A DNA stretch of 64,000 bases from Bordetella genomosp. 11 (GCF_002261215.1 NZ_NEVS01000004.1:4402001-4466000), one strand, 5' to 3'; shown: positions 37,090-49,251, counted from the first letter of the stretch. The notes: generated by a model from the letters alone, not told the origin. Made by a program: numbers and translations.

Positions 37090-37566
37090 ATGATTACGCG
37101 TGCCATGAGATCCCGCTTTCCGGTCCATTCCGTCCAGCAGCTGGTCGCCGCGCTCGGCCTGGCGGCCGCCGCGCCGGCATGCCTGGCCGCCCGGCCTGTC
37201 ACCACGCCCTGCCCCGCCCTGCTGCAAATCACGCAGACGCCGGTCAATACCCCGGGCGGGTGGTCGGTGATGCCGGACCCCCGGCGCGATACCGATCATC
37301 ACCTGCAAGGCATTACCTTCTTCGCCGGCGACCCGCGCAATATGGTCGCGCTGGCGCCGGACACCGAAAAGCGGTCCGTCCGCGGCTACGCCTCGACCTG
37401 GCATTTCCAGCCGGACGAGCAGGGCTACTGGATCGGGTGCAGCTATACGGATACGAACCTGCTGGCCGTGCGCAAGCTCGCGGACAACATCAGCCAGTGC
37501 GACATGATGCAATACCTGGCCGATCGACGCCGGCCCGGCGGCGCGGTGCAAGTGGTCTGTTACTGA
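37090..37566 (+). CDS. STY0301-like secreted hypothetical protein
   Basis: A 158-residue exported protein. After a hydrophobic N-terminal segment (QLVAALGLAAAAPACLA) comes a short domain with CPALLQITQTPVNTPGGWSV, ITFFAGDP and a Cys-rich end (WIGCSYTDTNLL, ISQCDMM, VQVVCY). This pattern resembles the uncharacterised STY0301 family. Four mature cysteines could form two disulfides. The stop codon directly abuts the ung start codon, so the two are probably translated together. Confidence 0.8.
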   Translation: MITRAMRSRFPVHSVQQLVAALGLAAAAPACLAARPVTTPCPALLQITQTPVNTPGGWSVMPDPRRDTDHHLQGITFFAGDPRNMVALAPDTEKRSVRGYASTWHFQPDEQGYWIGCSYTDTNLLAVRKLADNISQCDMMQYLADRRRPGGAVQVVCY

Positions 37567-38319
37567 ATGGAAAACCGTCTTCGCACGTCCCTGTCGGCCC
37601 TGGTTGCCCAACTGCCGCGGGACTGGGCCCCGGCCCTGGCCATTCCCGCCGCCGCGCGGGCGCTGCCGGAAATCTGCGGCCACGTCGACCGCCGCATCGA
37701 GGCCGGCGCCATCGTCTACCCGTGCACCCCGTTCCGTGCCCTGGAAATGCTGCGCCCCGGCGAGGTCAAGGTGGTGATCCTGGGGCAGGACCCCTACCAC
37801 GGGCCGGGACAGGCGCAGGGCCTGGCGTTTTCCGTGCCGGACCAGTGCAAGCGACCGCCCAGCCTGCGCAATATCTTCAAGGAGATCGCCGCCGAGTATC
37901 CGGACAAGGGCATCCCCACGGGCAACGACCTGACGCCCTGGGTGGCTCAAGGCGTGCTCCTGCTGAATACCTCGCTTACGGTAGAGGACGGGCAGCCCGC
38001 CTCGCATGCCAAGCGCGGCTGGGAAGCCATCACGGACGCGCTGATCTCCCTGGTGGCCCGCCAGCCCCAGCCCAAGGTCTTCATGCTGTGGGGCGCGCAT
38101 GCCCAGTCCAAGCGCGCGCTGTTGCCCGATGACCACAACACGCTGGTGCTCATGGCCAACCATCCCTCGCCGCTGTCGGCATCGCGCCCCCCAGTGCCCT
38201 TCCTGGGCTGCGGCCATTTCCGCCAGGCCAACGAGTGGCTTCTGACGCACGGCCAGGAAATTGTCGATTGGGGTTTGCCCGAGAAAACACTGGCGCGGCA
38301 ACAGGAATTCAGGTTATGA
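37567..38319 (+). CDS. ung: Uracil-DNA glycosylase
   Basis: Excises uracil from DNA in base excision repair. The 250-residue family 1 enzyme has the water-activating loop GQDPYHGPGQAQGLAFSV (catalytic Asp75), the uracil-specificity segment LLLNTSLTV and the minor-groove loop HPSPLSA with its catalytic His. The ATG follows the preceding stop codon with no gap. Confidence 0.97.
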   Translation: MENRLRTSLSALVAQLPRDWAPALAIPAAARALPEICGHVDRRIEAGAIVYPCTPFRALEMLRPGEVKVVILGQDPYHGPGQAQGLAFSVPDQCKRPPSLRNIFKEIAAEYPDKGIPTGNDLTPWVAQGVLLLNTSLTVEDGQPASHAKRGWEAITDALISLVARQPQPKVFMLWGAHAQSKRALLPDDHNTLVLMANHPSPLSASRPPVPFLGCGHFRQANEWLLTHGQEIVDWGLPEKTLARQQEFRL

Positions 38320-38617
38320 TTTCTGCGCTGCACAAAAAGAACGGCATTTTTCGGCATTACTGTTAGTCCGCCGCCAGCGCTCCTGGCGGCCTCGAAACAA
38401 GTCACGGTGTCTGCAGCTTTCCCGGGTAGAACAAACCCGGTGATGCCGGTCTTCATCGCTTCCTGACCCCTTTCCTTTCGCCAGCGTCCCAAACTGGGAC
38501 GCGACATGCGCATGGTTGATCCGGTCGGCGTCGATGCTCCATCAACCTGCGCTGGATCCGGCACACACACCCCGGCCCGGCCTAGAAACTCGCCGCCAAA
38601 AGCGGCAAGGGAAAGTC
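38320..38617. other. Long leader upstream of rhlE
   Basis: Almost 300 bases between ung and the DEAD-box helicase gene. Short inverted segments are seen (GCCGCCAGCGCTCCTGGCGGC at about 38370-38390). DEAD-box helicase mRNAs often have long regulated leaders, but I recognise no specific structure here. No gene is supported. Confidence 0.35.
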
Positions 38618-40348
<1,731 letters not shown>

Positions 40349-40408
40349 CCTGGCGCGCAAGCCGCTATCGGCCCCATGGCGGATAGTGGCTTGACCTGTA
40401 TGTAGCTG

Positions 40409-40444
40409 GAACACGGCGCGGCATGACCGCGCCGTGTTCTTTTC
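40409..40444 (+). terminator. Intrinsic terminator after rhlE
   Basis: GAACACGGCGCGG, loop CATGA, then CCGCGCCGTGTTC and TTTT: a 13-bp perfect stem with a 5-nt loop and a T tract, starting 61 bp past the rhlE stop codon. Confidence 0.88.
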
Positions 40445-40563
40445 CGCTTCCGCAACGATCCCGTTCGTGAAGTACCGCGTCGTCAGGCGGGGATACGGCC
40501 CGGGTGCCCGGGTTCCGCTGCCGACCGCGGCGCGATTTCCGACCCGCCGGATTTCCTGAAACA

Positions 40564-41769
40564 ATGGCGGTTTCGACGTTTTCCGCCCCGGTTTTCATGC
40601 CACAGACCTTCCCCCCGCCACTCGATGACGCATCCCGCGCCCACGCCGAGCGCATGGCCGCGCATCTGCGCCTGGCGATTGCCCAGGCCGGCGGGTGGTT
40701 GTCGTTCGAACACTGGATGGCCGACGCCCTGTACGCGCCCGGCCTGGGTTACTACGCCGCGGGCAGCGCCAAGCTGGCCCAGCCGGCCGGCGGCACGGGG
40801 ATCGCGGGCGATTTCGTGACCGCGCCGGAGCTGACCCCCTTGTTCGGCGCGACGCTGGCGGCGCAGGCCGCGCAAGTGCTGCGGCAGACCGGCACCCTGG
40901 ACGTACTGGAGTTCGGCGCGGGAACCGGGGCCCTGGCCGAACAGGTCCTGGCCGCGCTGGACGCGGAGGGCCTGGACGCGCGCTATCGCATCGTCGAAGT
41001 CTCCGCCGACCTGCGCGCGCGCCAGCAGGCGCGGCTGGCGCCGCATGGCGACCGCGTCGCCTGGCTGGACCGCTTGCCCGACGCCTTCGAAGGGTGCGTG
41101 CTGGCCAACGAAGTGCTGGACGCCATGCCGGTGCAGGTGTTTCGCTGGGACGAGACCGGCGCCCTGCTTGAACGGGGCGTCGTGGCCACGGCCGAAGGTG
41201 GTTTTGCCTGGTCGGACCGGCCCGCGCCGCCGCGGCTGCTGCAAGTCATGAGCGAGCGCATGCCCCCGCTGGAGGGCTATGTCTCGGAAGTCAATCTGCA
41301 AGGCGAGGCCTGGCTGCGCGGCATGGGGCAATGGCTGCGGCGCGGCGCGGCGCTGATCATCGATTACGGCTTTCCCCGCCACGAGTACTACCATCCGCAG
41401 CGCGCCGCCGGCACGTTGATGTGCCACCTGCGCCATCACGCCCACGCCGACCCTTTCCTGGCACCCGGGCTGCAGGACATCACCGCGCACGTCGATTTCA
41501 CGGCCATGGCCGACGCCGCGCTGGCCGGCGGCCTGGATGTGCTGGGCTATCTGTCGCAGGCGAATTTCCTGGTGAACGCCGGCCTGGTGGAACGCGTGGG
41601 AAGCCTGGACCCGGCCGACGCCGCGGCCTATGCGCGTGCCGTGGCGCCGGTGCAGAAACTGCTCTCCGAGGCCGAGATGGGGGAATTGTTCAAGGTGCTG
41701 GCCGTGGGCCGGGACGTGGACCCGCCGCTGCTCGGTTTCCGGCGCGGCGACCGGCGCGCCATGCTGTAG
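40564..41769 (+). CDS. MidA-family SAM-dependent protein arginine methyltransferase homolog
   Basis: A 401-residue class I methyltransferase of the DUF185/NDUFAF7 family. Seen are LSFEHWMADALYAPGLGYYA, DFVTAPELTPLFG, the SAM loop LEFGAGTGALAEQVL, LANEVLDAMPV and IIDYGFPRHEYYHPQR. In mitochondria the family methylates a complex I subunit; the bacterial role is not known. The start at 40564 (MAVSTFSAP) is chosen; ATGs at 40504 and 40597 are alternatives. It converges with cca, 15 bp apart. Confidence 0.87.
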   Translation: MAVSTFSAPVFMPQTFPPPLDDASRAHAERMAAHLRLAIAQAGGWLSFEHWMADALYAPGLGYYAAGSAKLAQPAGGTGIAGDFVTAPELTPLFGATLAAQAAQVLRQTGTLDVLEFGAGTGALAEQVLAALDAEGLDARYRIVEVSADLRARQQARLAPHGDRVAWLDRLPDAFEGCVLANEVLDAMPVQVFRWDETGALLERGVVATAEGGFAWSDRPAPPRLLQVMSERMPPLEGYVSEVNLQGEAWLRGMGQWLRRGAALIIDYGFPRHEYYHPQRAAGTLMCHLRHHAHADPFLAPGLQDITAHVDFTAMADAALAGGLDVLGYLSQANFLVNAGLVERVGSLDPADAAAYARAVAPVQKLLSEAEMGELFKVLAVGRDVDPPLLGFRRGDRRAML

Positions 41770-41784
41770 AAGCAGTTTGCGCGG

Positions 41785-42954
41785 CTATTGCGCGGCGGCC
41801 GCCCGCACCGCCTGGAGGCGCGCGGCGCGCAGCGCCTGCTGGATCTGCCGCGGCTGGCCCGGGTACCGCCGCGCGATGGCGCCGGCGTCCAGCCCCCGTA
41901 TGGCTGCCAACGCGCGCTGCCACGCCGGCAGGTCCACCTCTTGCCGCACGCTGGCCACGTGCAGCAGATCGAGGAAGCGATCGGGCTTGCGCAGGGCATC
42001 GCAACGCTCCATCAGCGCCAGCCGTGCATCGGCGGCGTCAGGGGCGTCGGCAGCGCCGCCCGTGGGAGCGGCGTCGTCGGAAGCCGCGCCATCCGCGATG
42101 GCAGGTCCCGCCGCCAGGACGCGCGGATCGTCCAGCACGATAGGCAGCAGCCGCGCATGGTCCGCGCATTCGGTCGGCACCCGCAAGCGCGCCGACAGAT
42201 CCGCGCGTTGCGGCGAGGCCAGGCACAACAGGGCATAGCGCCCGGGCAGCGGCAAGCCGCGCCGCGCGGCCTCGTCCACGTCGGCCTTGACGGCCTCGTC
42301 CACGAGCAGGCCGGGCAGGATGCGCGGCAGGGCCTGAGCCTGCGCCAGCACGTCCAACATGCGCGAGGGACGCGCGGTCATCAGGCCGCGCGACAACTCT
42401 TTCCACACCCGCTCGGGCACCAGCGCGTCCGCTTCCCCGGCATCGACCATGGCGCGGCACAGTGCCAGGGTTTCCGGCGCCACCTCGAAATCGTCGAAGC
42501 GCGCGGCGAAGCGCGCCAGGCGCAGGATACGCACAGGGTCTTCGGCAAAGGCCTCGCCGACATGGCGCAGAATCCGTGCGCGCAGGTCGCGCACGCCGCC
42601 CAGGGGGTCGATAAGCCGGCCGTCGGCATCGCGCGCGATGGCATTGATGGTCAGGTCGCGCCGCGCCAGGTCTTCCTCCAGCGTGACGTCGCTGCCCGTG
42701 TAGAACGTAAAGCCCTTGTAGCCGCGCCCGGACTTGCGCTCGGTGCGCGCCAGCGCGTACTCCTCGTGGGTCCGCGGATGCAGGAACACCGGGAAATCAC
42801 CGCCGACGGGCACGAAGCCACGTCGCGTCATGGCTTCCGGCGTCGCGCCCACCACCACCCAGTCGCGGTCGCCCGCCGGCAGGCCCAACAGCTCGTCGCG
42901 GACGGCGCCCCCGACGATATAGGCCTGCAAACCTTCCAGCACCGGGTCGGTCAC
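41785..42954 (-). CDS. cca: CCA tRNA nucleotidyltransferase
   Basis: Adds or repairs the 3' CCA of tRNAs. The 389-residue class II enzyme has [20 protein letters not shown] (GG motif and the DxD metal pair Asp29/Asp31), [10 protein letters not shown], the A/C-recognition segment [16 protein letters not shown] and a basic C-terminal end. No HD phosphohydrolase motif is evident, so this is the nucleotidyltransferase-only form. It is followed upstream on the same strand, 34 bp away, by the transglycosylase gene. Confidence 0.94.
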   Translation of the reverse strand: MTDPVLEGLQAYIVGGAVRDELLGLPAGDRDWVVVGATPEAMTRRGFVPVGGDFPVFLHPRTHEEYALARTERKSGRGYKGFTFYTGSDVTLEEDLARRDLTINAIARDADGRLIDPLGGVRDLRARILRHVGEAFAEDPVRILRLARFAARFDDFEVAPETLALCRAMVDAGEADALVPERVWKELSRGLMTARPSRMLDVLAQAQALPRILPGLLVDEAVKADVDEAARRGLPLPGRYALLCLASPQRADLSARLRVPTECADHARLLPIVLDDPRVLAAGPAIADGAASDDAAPTGGAADAPDAADARLALMERCDALRKPDRFLDLLHVASVRQEVDLPAWQRALAAIRGLDAGAIARRYPGQPRQIQQALRAARLQAVRAAAAQ

Positions 42955-42988
42955 CAGGACACTCCCGGGAAGCAGCCACCGGCCCCGT

Positions 42989-45136
42989 TCACGGCAGATC
43001 CGTCCGTTCCGGCGGCTGCGGCGCGATCTCGCCCAGCCGCTGCTTGAGCGATTGCGGCTGGCCGGTAAACATCGCCGCGTAATACGTGGCGTTGGCCATG
43101 ACGTTCTTCACGTAGGTGCGGGTTTCGGTAAAGGGGATGGTTTCCGCGAAGATCGCGCCCTCCACCGGATGGGTCAGCGTGGCGCGCCAGCGGATGGGGC
43201 GGCGCGGGCCCGCGTTATAGCCGGCGCTGGCCAGCACCTGCGATCCGTCCAGGTCCTGCAGCACCATGCTCAGGTAGGAAGTGCCCAGGAGGGTATTGGT
43301 ATCGAAGTCGTTGACCTGGCCCGGCGTGAAATTGCTCAACCCGATCTTGCCGGCCACCCATTTGGCCGTGCCCGGCATCAGCTGCATCAGCCCGGACGCG
43401 CCCACCGAGGAACGCGCGTCCATGATGAAGCGCGACTCCTGGCGGATCAGGCCATAGACCCAGGCCGGGTCCAGCGCCACCTGGCTGGCCTTGGCCGCCA
43501 CGCGGCCTTCGAAAGGCGCGATATAGCGTTGCGTGAAATCGAACTGTTTTTCGGTACGGTCCGAGGTATTCACCACCCGGTCGTAGATATTCTCGCGGCG
43601 CGCGAGTTCGGCGGCTGCCAGCAATCGGCGGTCGTCCATGCCGCGCAGGGCGAAATTCCATTCCGGCACAGCGTCGCCGCGCCAGCCCAGGCGGAACAGC
43701 GCGATCGCCCGCTGCAGGCCGGCGTCGGCGCGCGCGCTCGCCATTTCCTGCGGTGTGGGCGGGGCGGCACGCGGCGGCACGGTGATCGTGCGGCCCAGCT
43801 CTTCGGCCGCCAACTGGCCATAAAAGGTGAACTGCCCGGCGATCTGTTCGTATTCCTGCTGCGCCCGTTCGCGCCGGCCGGTCGCAGCCAGTCCGCGCGC
43901 GTGCCAATAGATCCACGCGGGTTCGTCGCGCGCCTGCGGCGACATGGCCTCGATGGACGCGATCACCCATTTCCAGTCGATGCGCTGCTGCCGCAGGGCG
44001 GCGCGTACCTTCCATTCCTCGTTGTACTGCGTCAGCCGGATATGGCCGGCTTCGACATACCAGTCGTGGGCGCGTGGATCCTGGTTCAGCACCGCCACCA
44101 GCGCCAGCTGCGCCCGCACCCACGCCAGGTCCTGGCGCGGCAAGGCGCGCGCCCATTCCCGCCGGACATAGGCATCGGCCACGTCCAGGTTGCCGCGCGC
44201 CAGGCGCGCCAGCGCGATGGTTACCAGTTCCGTCTCCGCCTGCGTGCGTGGCGGCTTGGACTGCCGCACCAGCCACTTCATCGGGTCCTTGATCATGGCG
44301 TCGTAGGCTTTCTGTTCGGGGGGCTCGAACAGATAACCCGCGTACTTGCGCGCGTCGGCCAGCTTGTTGTCCTCGATCGCATCGCGCAGCCTGGGCTGCA
44401 GGTCGTTCCAGCCCAGGATGTGGTTGGCGACCAGGTCGTCATACAGCGACCAGCACCACACCCCCGGGGCAAAGGCGCGCATTGCTTCGGCGCCGCCGAC
44501 TTTCCTGCCGGTCATGTAGCGGGCTTCCAGCGTCGCGCACTCGGTCTGCGCGTTGCCATTCTTGACGGGCGCGAGCTTGTTGACGGTGTCGTAGTCGCCC
44601 GAACGCGCCGCCGCCAGCAGCCAGTCGGCCCGCAGCTTGTCGGCCAGGTAGGCGTCCGGATTGCGTTCGATGAAGCGCCGCAACTGGTCCACCGGCCATT
44701 GCGCGCGCGGCATGTTCCACACCTGGTAGCGCAGCAGCCAGTACTCGGGATACATGCCGAGGATATCGTCGCGCGCCTGCGGCACGACCACGGCCAGGGC
44801 CGACCACTGCTTGCGCAGCATGGCGTCGCGCGCGGTCATGACCGCCTGTCGCGCCGGGGTCGGTGGCTCGTTGCTCGATATCGACACGTCTTCGGGGCGC
44901 GCGCTGGCGGAGGGATCGTCGGCCAGGGTGGTAAGCGGAGCATCCGTCGCGATCGCGGCGGCGGACGTACCGGCCGGCGCCGCGATCGCCGGCGAATCCT
45001 GGCCGGCGCGCTGCTGCGCATCCACCGGCGCGCAGGCGGACGTCAGCAGCGCCAGCAGCGGCAATGCGCGACGCAACAAGCGCCCGCCATCGCCCCCGGG
45101 CGATTTCTGATAACGTCCCGATTCCCCCCTACGCAT
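42989..45136 (-). CDS. Slt-type soluble lytic transglycosylase, probable lipoprotein
   Basis: Cleaves peptidoglycan glycan strands to 1,6-anhydro products in the periplasm. The 715-residue protein has an N-terminal hydrophobic segment ending in a possible lipobox (LLTSAC, Cys35), a long superhelical region, and a C-terminal catalytic domain: [16 protein letters not shown] carrying the catalytic Glu, [16 protein letters not shown] and [14 protein letters not shown]. The start at 45136 has an AAGGAG site. Its start codon is only 26 bp from the divergent cyclo-ligase gene. Confidence 0.92.
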   Translation of the reverse strand: MRRGESGRYQKSPGGDGGRLLRRALPLLALLTSACAPVDAQQRAGQDSPAIAAPAGTSAAAIATDAPLTTLADDPSASARPEDVSISSNEPPTPARQAVMTARDAMLRKQWSALAVVVPQARDDILGMYPEYWLLRYQVWNMPRAQWPVDQLRRFIERNPDAYLADKLRADWLLAAARSGDYDTVNKLAPVKNGNAQTECATLEARYMTGRKVGGAEAMRAFAPGVWCWSLYDDLVANHILGWNDLQPRLRDAIEDNKLADARKYAGYLFEPPEQKAYDAMIKDPMKWLVRQSKPPRTQAETELVTIALARLARGNLDVADAYVRREWARALPRQDLAWVRAQLALVAVLNQDPRAHDWYVEAGHIRLTQYNEEWKVRAALRQQRIDWKWVIASIEAMSPQARDEPAWIYWHARGLAATGRRERAQQEYEQIAGQFTFYGQLAAEELGRTITVPPRAAPPTPQEMASARADAGLQRAIALFRLGWRGDAVPEWNFALRGMDDRRLLAAAELARRENIYDRVVNTSDRTEKQFDFTQRYIAPFEGRVAAKASQVALDPAWVYGLIRQESRFIMDARSSVGASGLMQLMPGTAKWVAGKIGLSNFTPGQVNDFDTNTLLGTSYLSMVLQDLDGSQVLASAGYNAGPRRPIRWRATLTHPVEGAIFAETIPFTETRTYVKNVMANATYYAAMFTGQPQSLKQRLGEIAPQPPERTDLP

Positions 45137-45162
45137 CAGTTCTCCTTAACGCCTGGACCCGA

Positions 45163-45786
45163 ATGACCACCAAAAACACGTTGAAGGATAACGCAGTACC
45201 GCTGCGCAAGCGATTGCGGGAGGCGCGCGCATCGTTGAACGAGGCACAGCGTCAACGCGGTGGCCTGCTCATGCGTGGCCGCCTTTTCACCTGGGTGGCG
45301 CTGGCGCGCGAAGCGGCGCGCAACGCGGGCCGCCCGGGACCTTCCGTCATCGCCGCCTACTGGCCGCTGCAGGACGAGCCGGATCTGCGGCCTTTGCTGG
45401 CACAATGGGCGGAAGCGGGTATCACCGTAGCCCTGCCCGCCGTGCGCGGCGCCGGCCAGCCCCTGGAATTCCGCCCCTGGGTGCCCGACGCGCCCATGCA
45501 GGAAGGGGCTTACGGCATCCAGGAACCGCTGCCCGGCGCCACCGTCATCCCCGATCTGATCCTGGTACCCACGTTGGGGTACAGCGGGCAGGCCGACCGG
45601 GTCGGCTACGGTGGCGGGTACTACGACCGCACGCTGTCGGCGTTGAAAACGGCGGGACATGCATTCACGACGATCGGCATCGCCTGGACGGTAGGGCGAC
45701 TGGAGGATACTCACATACCCGAGGCCCACGACGTCCGGCTGGATGCCGTCCTGACTCCCGACGGCTGGGTGCCCAAGGCGCCCTGA
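45163..45786 (+). CDS. 5-formyltetrahydrofolate cyclo-ligase
   Basis: Converts 5-formyl-THF to 5,10-methenyl-THF with ATP, returning folate to the C1 pool used by metF and fmt. The 207-residue protein has AVPLRKRLREARASL (N-terminal Lys-Arg region), IAAYWPLQDEPDLRPLL and the signature DRVGYGGGYYDRTLSAL. The start at 45163 lies 26 bp from the divergent transglycosylase start, so its promoter must overlap that coding region. A GC-rich hairpin follows it. Confidence 0.93.
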   Translation: MTTKNTLKDNAVPLRKRLREARASLNEAQRQRGGLLMRGRLFTWVALAREAARNAGRPGPSVIAAYWPLQDEPDLRPLLAQWAEAGITVALPAVRGAGQPLEFRPWVPDAPMQEGAYGIQEPLPGATVIPDLILVPTLGYSGQADRVGYGGGYYDRTLSALKTAGHAFTTIGIAWTVGRLEDTHIPEAHDVRLDAVLTPDGWVPKAP

Positions 45787-45823
45787 GCAACGCAGACACA
45801 ACCAAACCGGCGTCCGCCACCCC

Positions 45824-45858
45824 GCCGGGCGCCGCACCATCACGGTGCACCGCCCGGC
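45824..45858. terminator. GC-rich hairpin between cyclo-ligase gene and Anbu cluster
   Basis: GCCGGGCG, CC, GCACC, loop ATCAC, GGTGC, AC, CGCCCGGC: two stacked stems starting 38 bp after the cyclo-ligase stop. No T tract follows on the + strand, so termination would be inefficient or Rho-assisted. Confidence 0.4.
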
Positions 45859-46022
45859 GCCGGCGGAACGCCGGCGACGCACCAGGTCGGCGCCCCATGC
45901 GCTTTCCCCCATAACCGCAAAATTGGCACAAGTGTTGCTTCCATTGCGGTGTAACAAGCGATGCCGGCCATCGCCCCAGGCAAAGGGCGAGACCGGCCGC
46001 CCCTGACAGGAGGAGCGCAACC

Positions 46023-47453
46023 ATGGACCAACCGTCCGGCACTATCCGCGCCTACGACGAGATGTACGACAGCGCGGGCGAAGTGCGTCCGCATTACAGC
46101 GCCCTCGGGCAATGGCTCGCGACCCAGACCGACGAGGTCATGGCCGCCCGCCGCCTGGAAGCCGATTTCAATTTCCGCCGGGTGGGCATCACGTTTTCCG
46201 TGGCCGGCGACGAAGCCGGCACCGAGCGCCTGATTCCCTTCGACCTGATTCCGCGCATTATCCCGGCCGCCGAATGGCGCCACCTGGACGCGGGACTGAA
46301 GCAGCGCGTGCGCGCGCTGAACATGTTCATTCACGACATCTATCATGGCCACGACATCGTGCGCGCCGGCATCGTCCCGGCCGAACAGGTCTTCCTGAAC
46401 GCGCAATACCGCCCGGAAATGCAGGACGTCGATGTCGCCGAGAACATCTACTGCCATATTGCCGGCGTGGACGTGGTGCGGACCGGCGCGGGCGATTTCT
46501 ATGTCCTGGAGGACAATCTGCGCGTCCCGTCCGGCGTGTCCTACATGCTGGAAAACCGCAAGATGTCCATGCGCCTGCTGCCCGATGCCTTCAGCCGCCT
46601 GAAGGTGGGGCCGGTGGCGCACTATCCGGACCTGCTGCTGGACAACCTGCGGGAAGTGGCGCCGCGCGGCAACGACGATCCCACGGTGGTCGTGCTGACG
46701 CCCGGCATGTACAACCCCGCGTACTTCGAACATGCCTTCCTGGCGCAGCAGATGGGCGTCGAGCTCGTCGAGGGCCGCGACCTGTTCGTCGACCACAACA
46801 CCGTCTATATGCGCACGACGCGCGGCCCGCGCCGCGTGGATGTCATCTACCGCCGCGTCGACGATGATTTCATGGACCCGCTCTCCTTCCGCGCCGATTC
46901 CGCGCTGGGCGTGCCGGGGCTGATGTCGGTCTATCGCGCCGGCCGCATCACGCTGGCCAACGCCGTCGGCACGGGCATCGCCGACGACAAATCGACCTAC
47001 CTGTACGTCCCGGACATGATCCGCTTCTACCTGGGCGAGGAACCGCTGCTGCAGAACGTTCCCACCTGGCGCTGCGCGCGGTCCGACGAGCTGTCCCATG
47101 TCCTGGCCAATATGCATGAACTGGTGGTCAAGGAGGTACATGGAGCGGGCGGCTACGGCATGCTGGTGGGACCGGCGTCCACGCGCGCCCAGGTCGATGC
47201 CTTCCGCGAACGCGTGCGGGCCAATCCCGCGGCCTACATCGCGCAGCCCACGCTGGCTTTGTCCACCGTGCCCACCTACGTCGAAAGCGGCGTCGCGCCG
47301 CGCCACGTCGATCTGCGCCCCTATGTGCTGTGCGGCAAGGAAATCCATACCGTGCCGGGCGGCTTGTGCCGCGTCGCGCTGACCGAGGGCTCGCTGGTGG
47401 TCAACAGCAGCCAGGGCGGCGGTACCAAGGACACCTGGGTGCTGGAGGAATGA
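46023..47453 (+). CDS. Circularly permuted ATP-grasp protein of the Anbu cluster
   Basis: A 476-residue member of the circularly permuted ATP-grasp (DUF404/DUF407) family, presumed to ligate a carboxylate to an amine using ATP. Recognisable parts are FDLIPRIIPAAEWRHLDAGL, HDIYHGHDIVRAGIVP, YVLEDNLRVPSGVSYMLENR and KEVHGAGGYGMLVGPAS. It is the first of four same-strand genes (ATP-grasp, alpha-E, transglutaminase-like, Anbu), a conserved set proposed to build and cleave a peptide-like product. An AGGAG site precedes the ATG. Confidence 0.93.
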   Translation: MDQPSGTIRAYDEMYDSAGEVRPHYSALGQWLATQTDEVMAARRLEADFNFRRVGITFSVAGDEAGTERLIPFDLIPRIIPAAEWRHLDAGLKQRVRALNMFIHDIYHGHDIVRAGIVPAEQVFLNAQYRPEMQDVDVAENIYCHIAGVDVVRTGAGDFYVLEDNLRVPSGVSYMLENRKMSMRLLPDAFSRLKVGPVAHYPDLLLDNLREVAPRGNDDPTVVVLTPGMYNPAYFEHAFLAQQMGVELVEGRDLFVDHNTVYMRTTRGPRRVDVIYRRVDDDFMDPLSFRADSALGVPGLMSVYRAGRITLANAVGTGIADDKSTYLYVPDMIRFYLGEEPLLQNVPTWRCARSDELSHVLANMHELVVKEVHGAGGYGMLVGPASTRAQVDAFRERVRANPAAYIAQPTLALSTVPTYVESGVAPRHVDLRPYVLCGKEIHTVPGGLCRVALTEGSLVVNSSQGGGTKDTWVLEE

Positions 47454-47455
47454 CC

Positions 47456-48424
47456 ATGCTGAGCCGCACTGCCGATAATCTGTTCTGGATGTGCCGTTAC
47501 ATGGAGCGCGCGGAGAACATGGCCCGCATGCTGGATGTGAGCATGCAAATGTCGCTGCTGCCGCAGGACCCCGCCACGCGCGAACGGTCCTGGCACGCGC
47601 TGATGCGCATCTCCGAACTGCAAACCCTGTTCGACGAGCGCTATCCGGAGGGCAGCGCGCGCGACGTGCTGCGCTTCATGATGCGCGAGCCGGACAACCC
47701 GTCCTCCATCTACGCCTGCCTGCACGCCGCCCGCGAGAACGCCCGCGCGGTGCGCGGCAGCCTGACGACCGAACTCTGGGAGACCTACAACACCACCTGG
47801 CTGGAGCTGCTGCGCCACCTGCGCTCGGAGCTTCCCGAACGCAACCCGGGAGAGTTCTTCGAATGGGTCAAATTCCGTTCGCATGTGGCGCGCGGCGTGA
47901 CGCTGGGCACCATGCTGGAGGACGAGGCGCTGTACTTCATGCGCCTGGGCATGAACCTGGAGCGCGCCGACAATACCGCGCGCATGCTGGACGTCAAATT
48001 CCACGAATCCGACGATGCCGAAGCGGGCCGCACCGGGGCGCAGCGCGGCATGGCGGTGCGCGAGGAGTTCTACCGCTGGGCCGCGATCCTGGGTTCGGTC
48101 TCCGGGCTGGAGGTCTATCGCAAGGTGTACCGCGACGTGGTCACGCCGGATCGCGTGGCCGAACTGCTGATCCTGCACGGCGATATGCCGCGCTCGCTGC
48201 TCAGCTCGGTGCAATCCGTCCGGGACGACCTGGCGCTGGTGTCCAACGACCGTTCGGCCGAAACCGAACGCCGCGCCGGCATGCTGTGTTCCGAACTGCG
48301 CTATGGCAAGGTGGAGGACATCATGGCAGCGGGCCTGCACGACTTCCTGGAACGATTCCTGGAAAGGATCAAGGACCTGGGCAATCGCATCAGCCAGGAC
48401 TTTCTGCTGCCGCTTTCGGCATAG
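47456..48424 (+). CDS. Alpha-E domain protein of the Anbu cluster
   Basis: A 322-residue, almost wholly helical protein of the alpha-E (DUF403) family, whose function is not known but which almost always accompanies the ATP-grasp protein. It opens MLSRTADNLFWMCRYMERAE and contains ARENARAVRGSLTTELWETY and GMNLERADNTARMLDVKF, repeating the R-E-x-x-x-x-M-L pattern. The start codon is 2 bp after the preceding stop, so translation is coupled. Confidence 0.93.
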   Translation: MLSRTADNLFWMCRYMERAENMARMLDVSMQMSLLPQDPATRERSWHALMRISELQTLFDERYPEGSARDVLRFMMREPDNPSSIYACLHAARENARAVRGSLTTELWETYNTTWLELLRHLRSELPERNPGEFFEWVKFRSHVARGVTLGTMLEDEALYFMRLGMNLERADNTARMLDVKFHESDDAEAGRTGAQRGMAVREEFYRWAAILGSVSGLEVYRKVYRDVVTPDRVAELLILHGDMPRSLLSSVQSVRDDLALVSNDRSAETERRAGMLCSELRYGKVEDIMAAGLHDFLERFLERIKDLGNRISQDFLLPLSA

Positions 48425-48456
48425 CGAGGCGGCACGTCCGCCACAGGAAAACGGCC

Positions 48457-49248
48457 ATGAGACACTTCATCAAACACGTTACCCAGTACCGCTACACCGC
48501 GCCCGTCAGCTACAGCATCCAGACCTTGCGCCTGACGCCGCGCGGCGAGGACCACCAGCGCTCGCTGCGCTGGCACATCTACGCGCCGGGCGACCTGGCC
48601 GAACAGGTGGACGCCTACGGCAACACCACCCATACGTTGACGCTGAACCGCCAGCACGACGAAATCGACCTGCTGGTCACGGGCCAGGTGGAAATCGACC
48701 CGCTGACCGACGGCCTGCTCACCAGCGAGGAAAACCGGCTGCCCGTGGATGCCTACCGCGTGCCCACGCCGTTGACGCTGCCCGACGCCACGATCCTGGA
48801 TTTCTGCGCGCGGGTCCTGCCGGGCGGATTGCGCGAGCCGGCCGATGTACTGAAGCTGGCACAGGCGATCTCCGACCATGTCGCCTACGAGCCGGGCATC
48901 ACGGACGTCACCACCGTCGCTTCCCAGGTACTGGCGCTCGGCCATGGCGTATGCCAGGACCATGCCCACCTGTTCCTGGCCTGCGCGCGCGCGCTGGGCG
49001 TACCCGCGCGCTATGTCAGCGGCTATCTGTACACCGTTACCGACCATGCCGCCAGCCACGCCTGGGCCGACGTCTGGCTGCCCGGCGGAGCCTGGTGCAG
49101 CGTCGACATCACCAACCGCCAGTTCGCTTCCGACTGTCACTGCAGGCTGGCCGTCGCGCGCGACTACGATTCCGCCAGCCCGGTACGCGGCGTGCGCCAC
49201 GGCGGCGGCAATGAGTCGATGGTGGTTACGGTGCAAGTCCAGCAGTAG
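48457..49248 (+). CDS. Transglutaminase-like cysteine protease family protein of the Anbu cluster
   Basis: A 263-residue protein with an N-terminal beta domain (MRHFIKHVTQYRYTAPVSYS) and a transglutaminase-like core carrying the triad Cys166 (GHGVCQDHAHLFLA), His201 (SHAWADVWL) and Asp217 (CSVDITN). Bacterial members usually act as peptidases or amidases. It starts 32 bp after the alpha-E gene. The hairpin element and a tandem duplication follow its stop codon before the Anbu gene. Confidence 0.93.
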   Translation: MRHFIKHVTQYRYTAPVSYSIQTLRLTPRGEDHQRSLRWHIYAPGDLAEQVDAYGNTTHTLTLNRQHDEIDLLVTGQVEIDPLTDGLLTSEENRLPVDAYRVPTPLTLPDATILDFCARVLPGGLREPADVLKLAQAISDHVAYEPGITDVTTVASQVLALGHGVCQDHAHLFLACARALGVPARYVSGYLYTVTDHAASHAWADVWLPGGAWCSVDITNRQFASDCHCRLAVARDYDSASPVRGVRHGGGNESMVVTVQVQQ

Positions 49249-49251
49249 GCC

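Noticed and set aside
36556..38301. A 581-codon leftward frame opposite the HIT, STY0301-like and ung genes
   Set aside because: The + strand carries three recognisable genes here; the antisense product has no family features.
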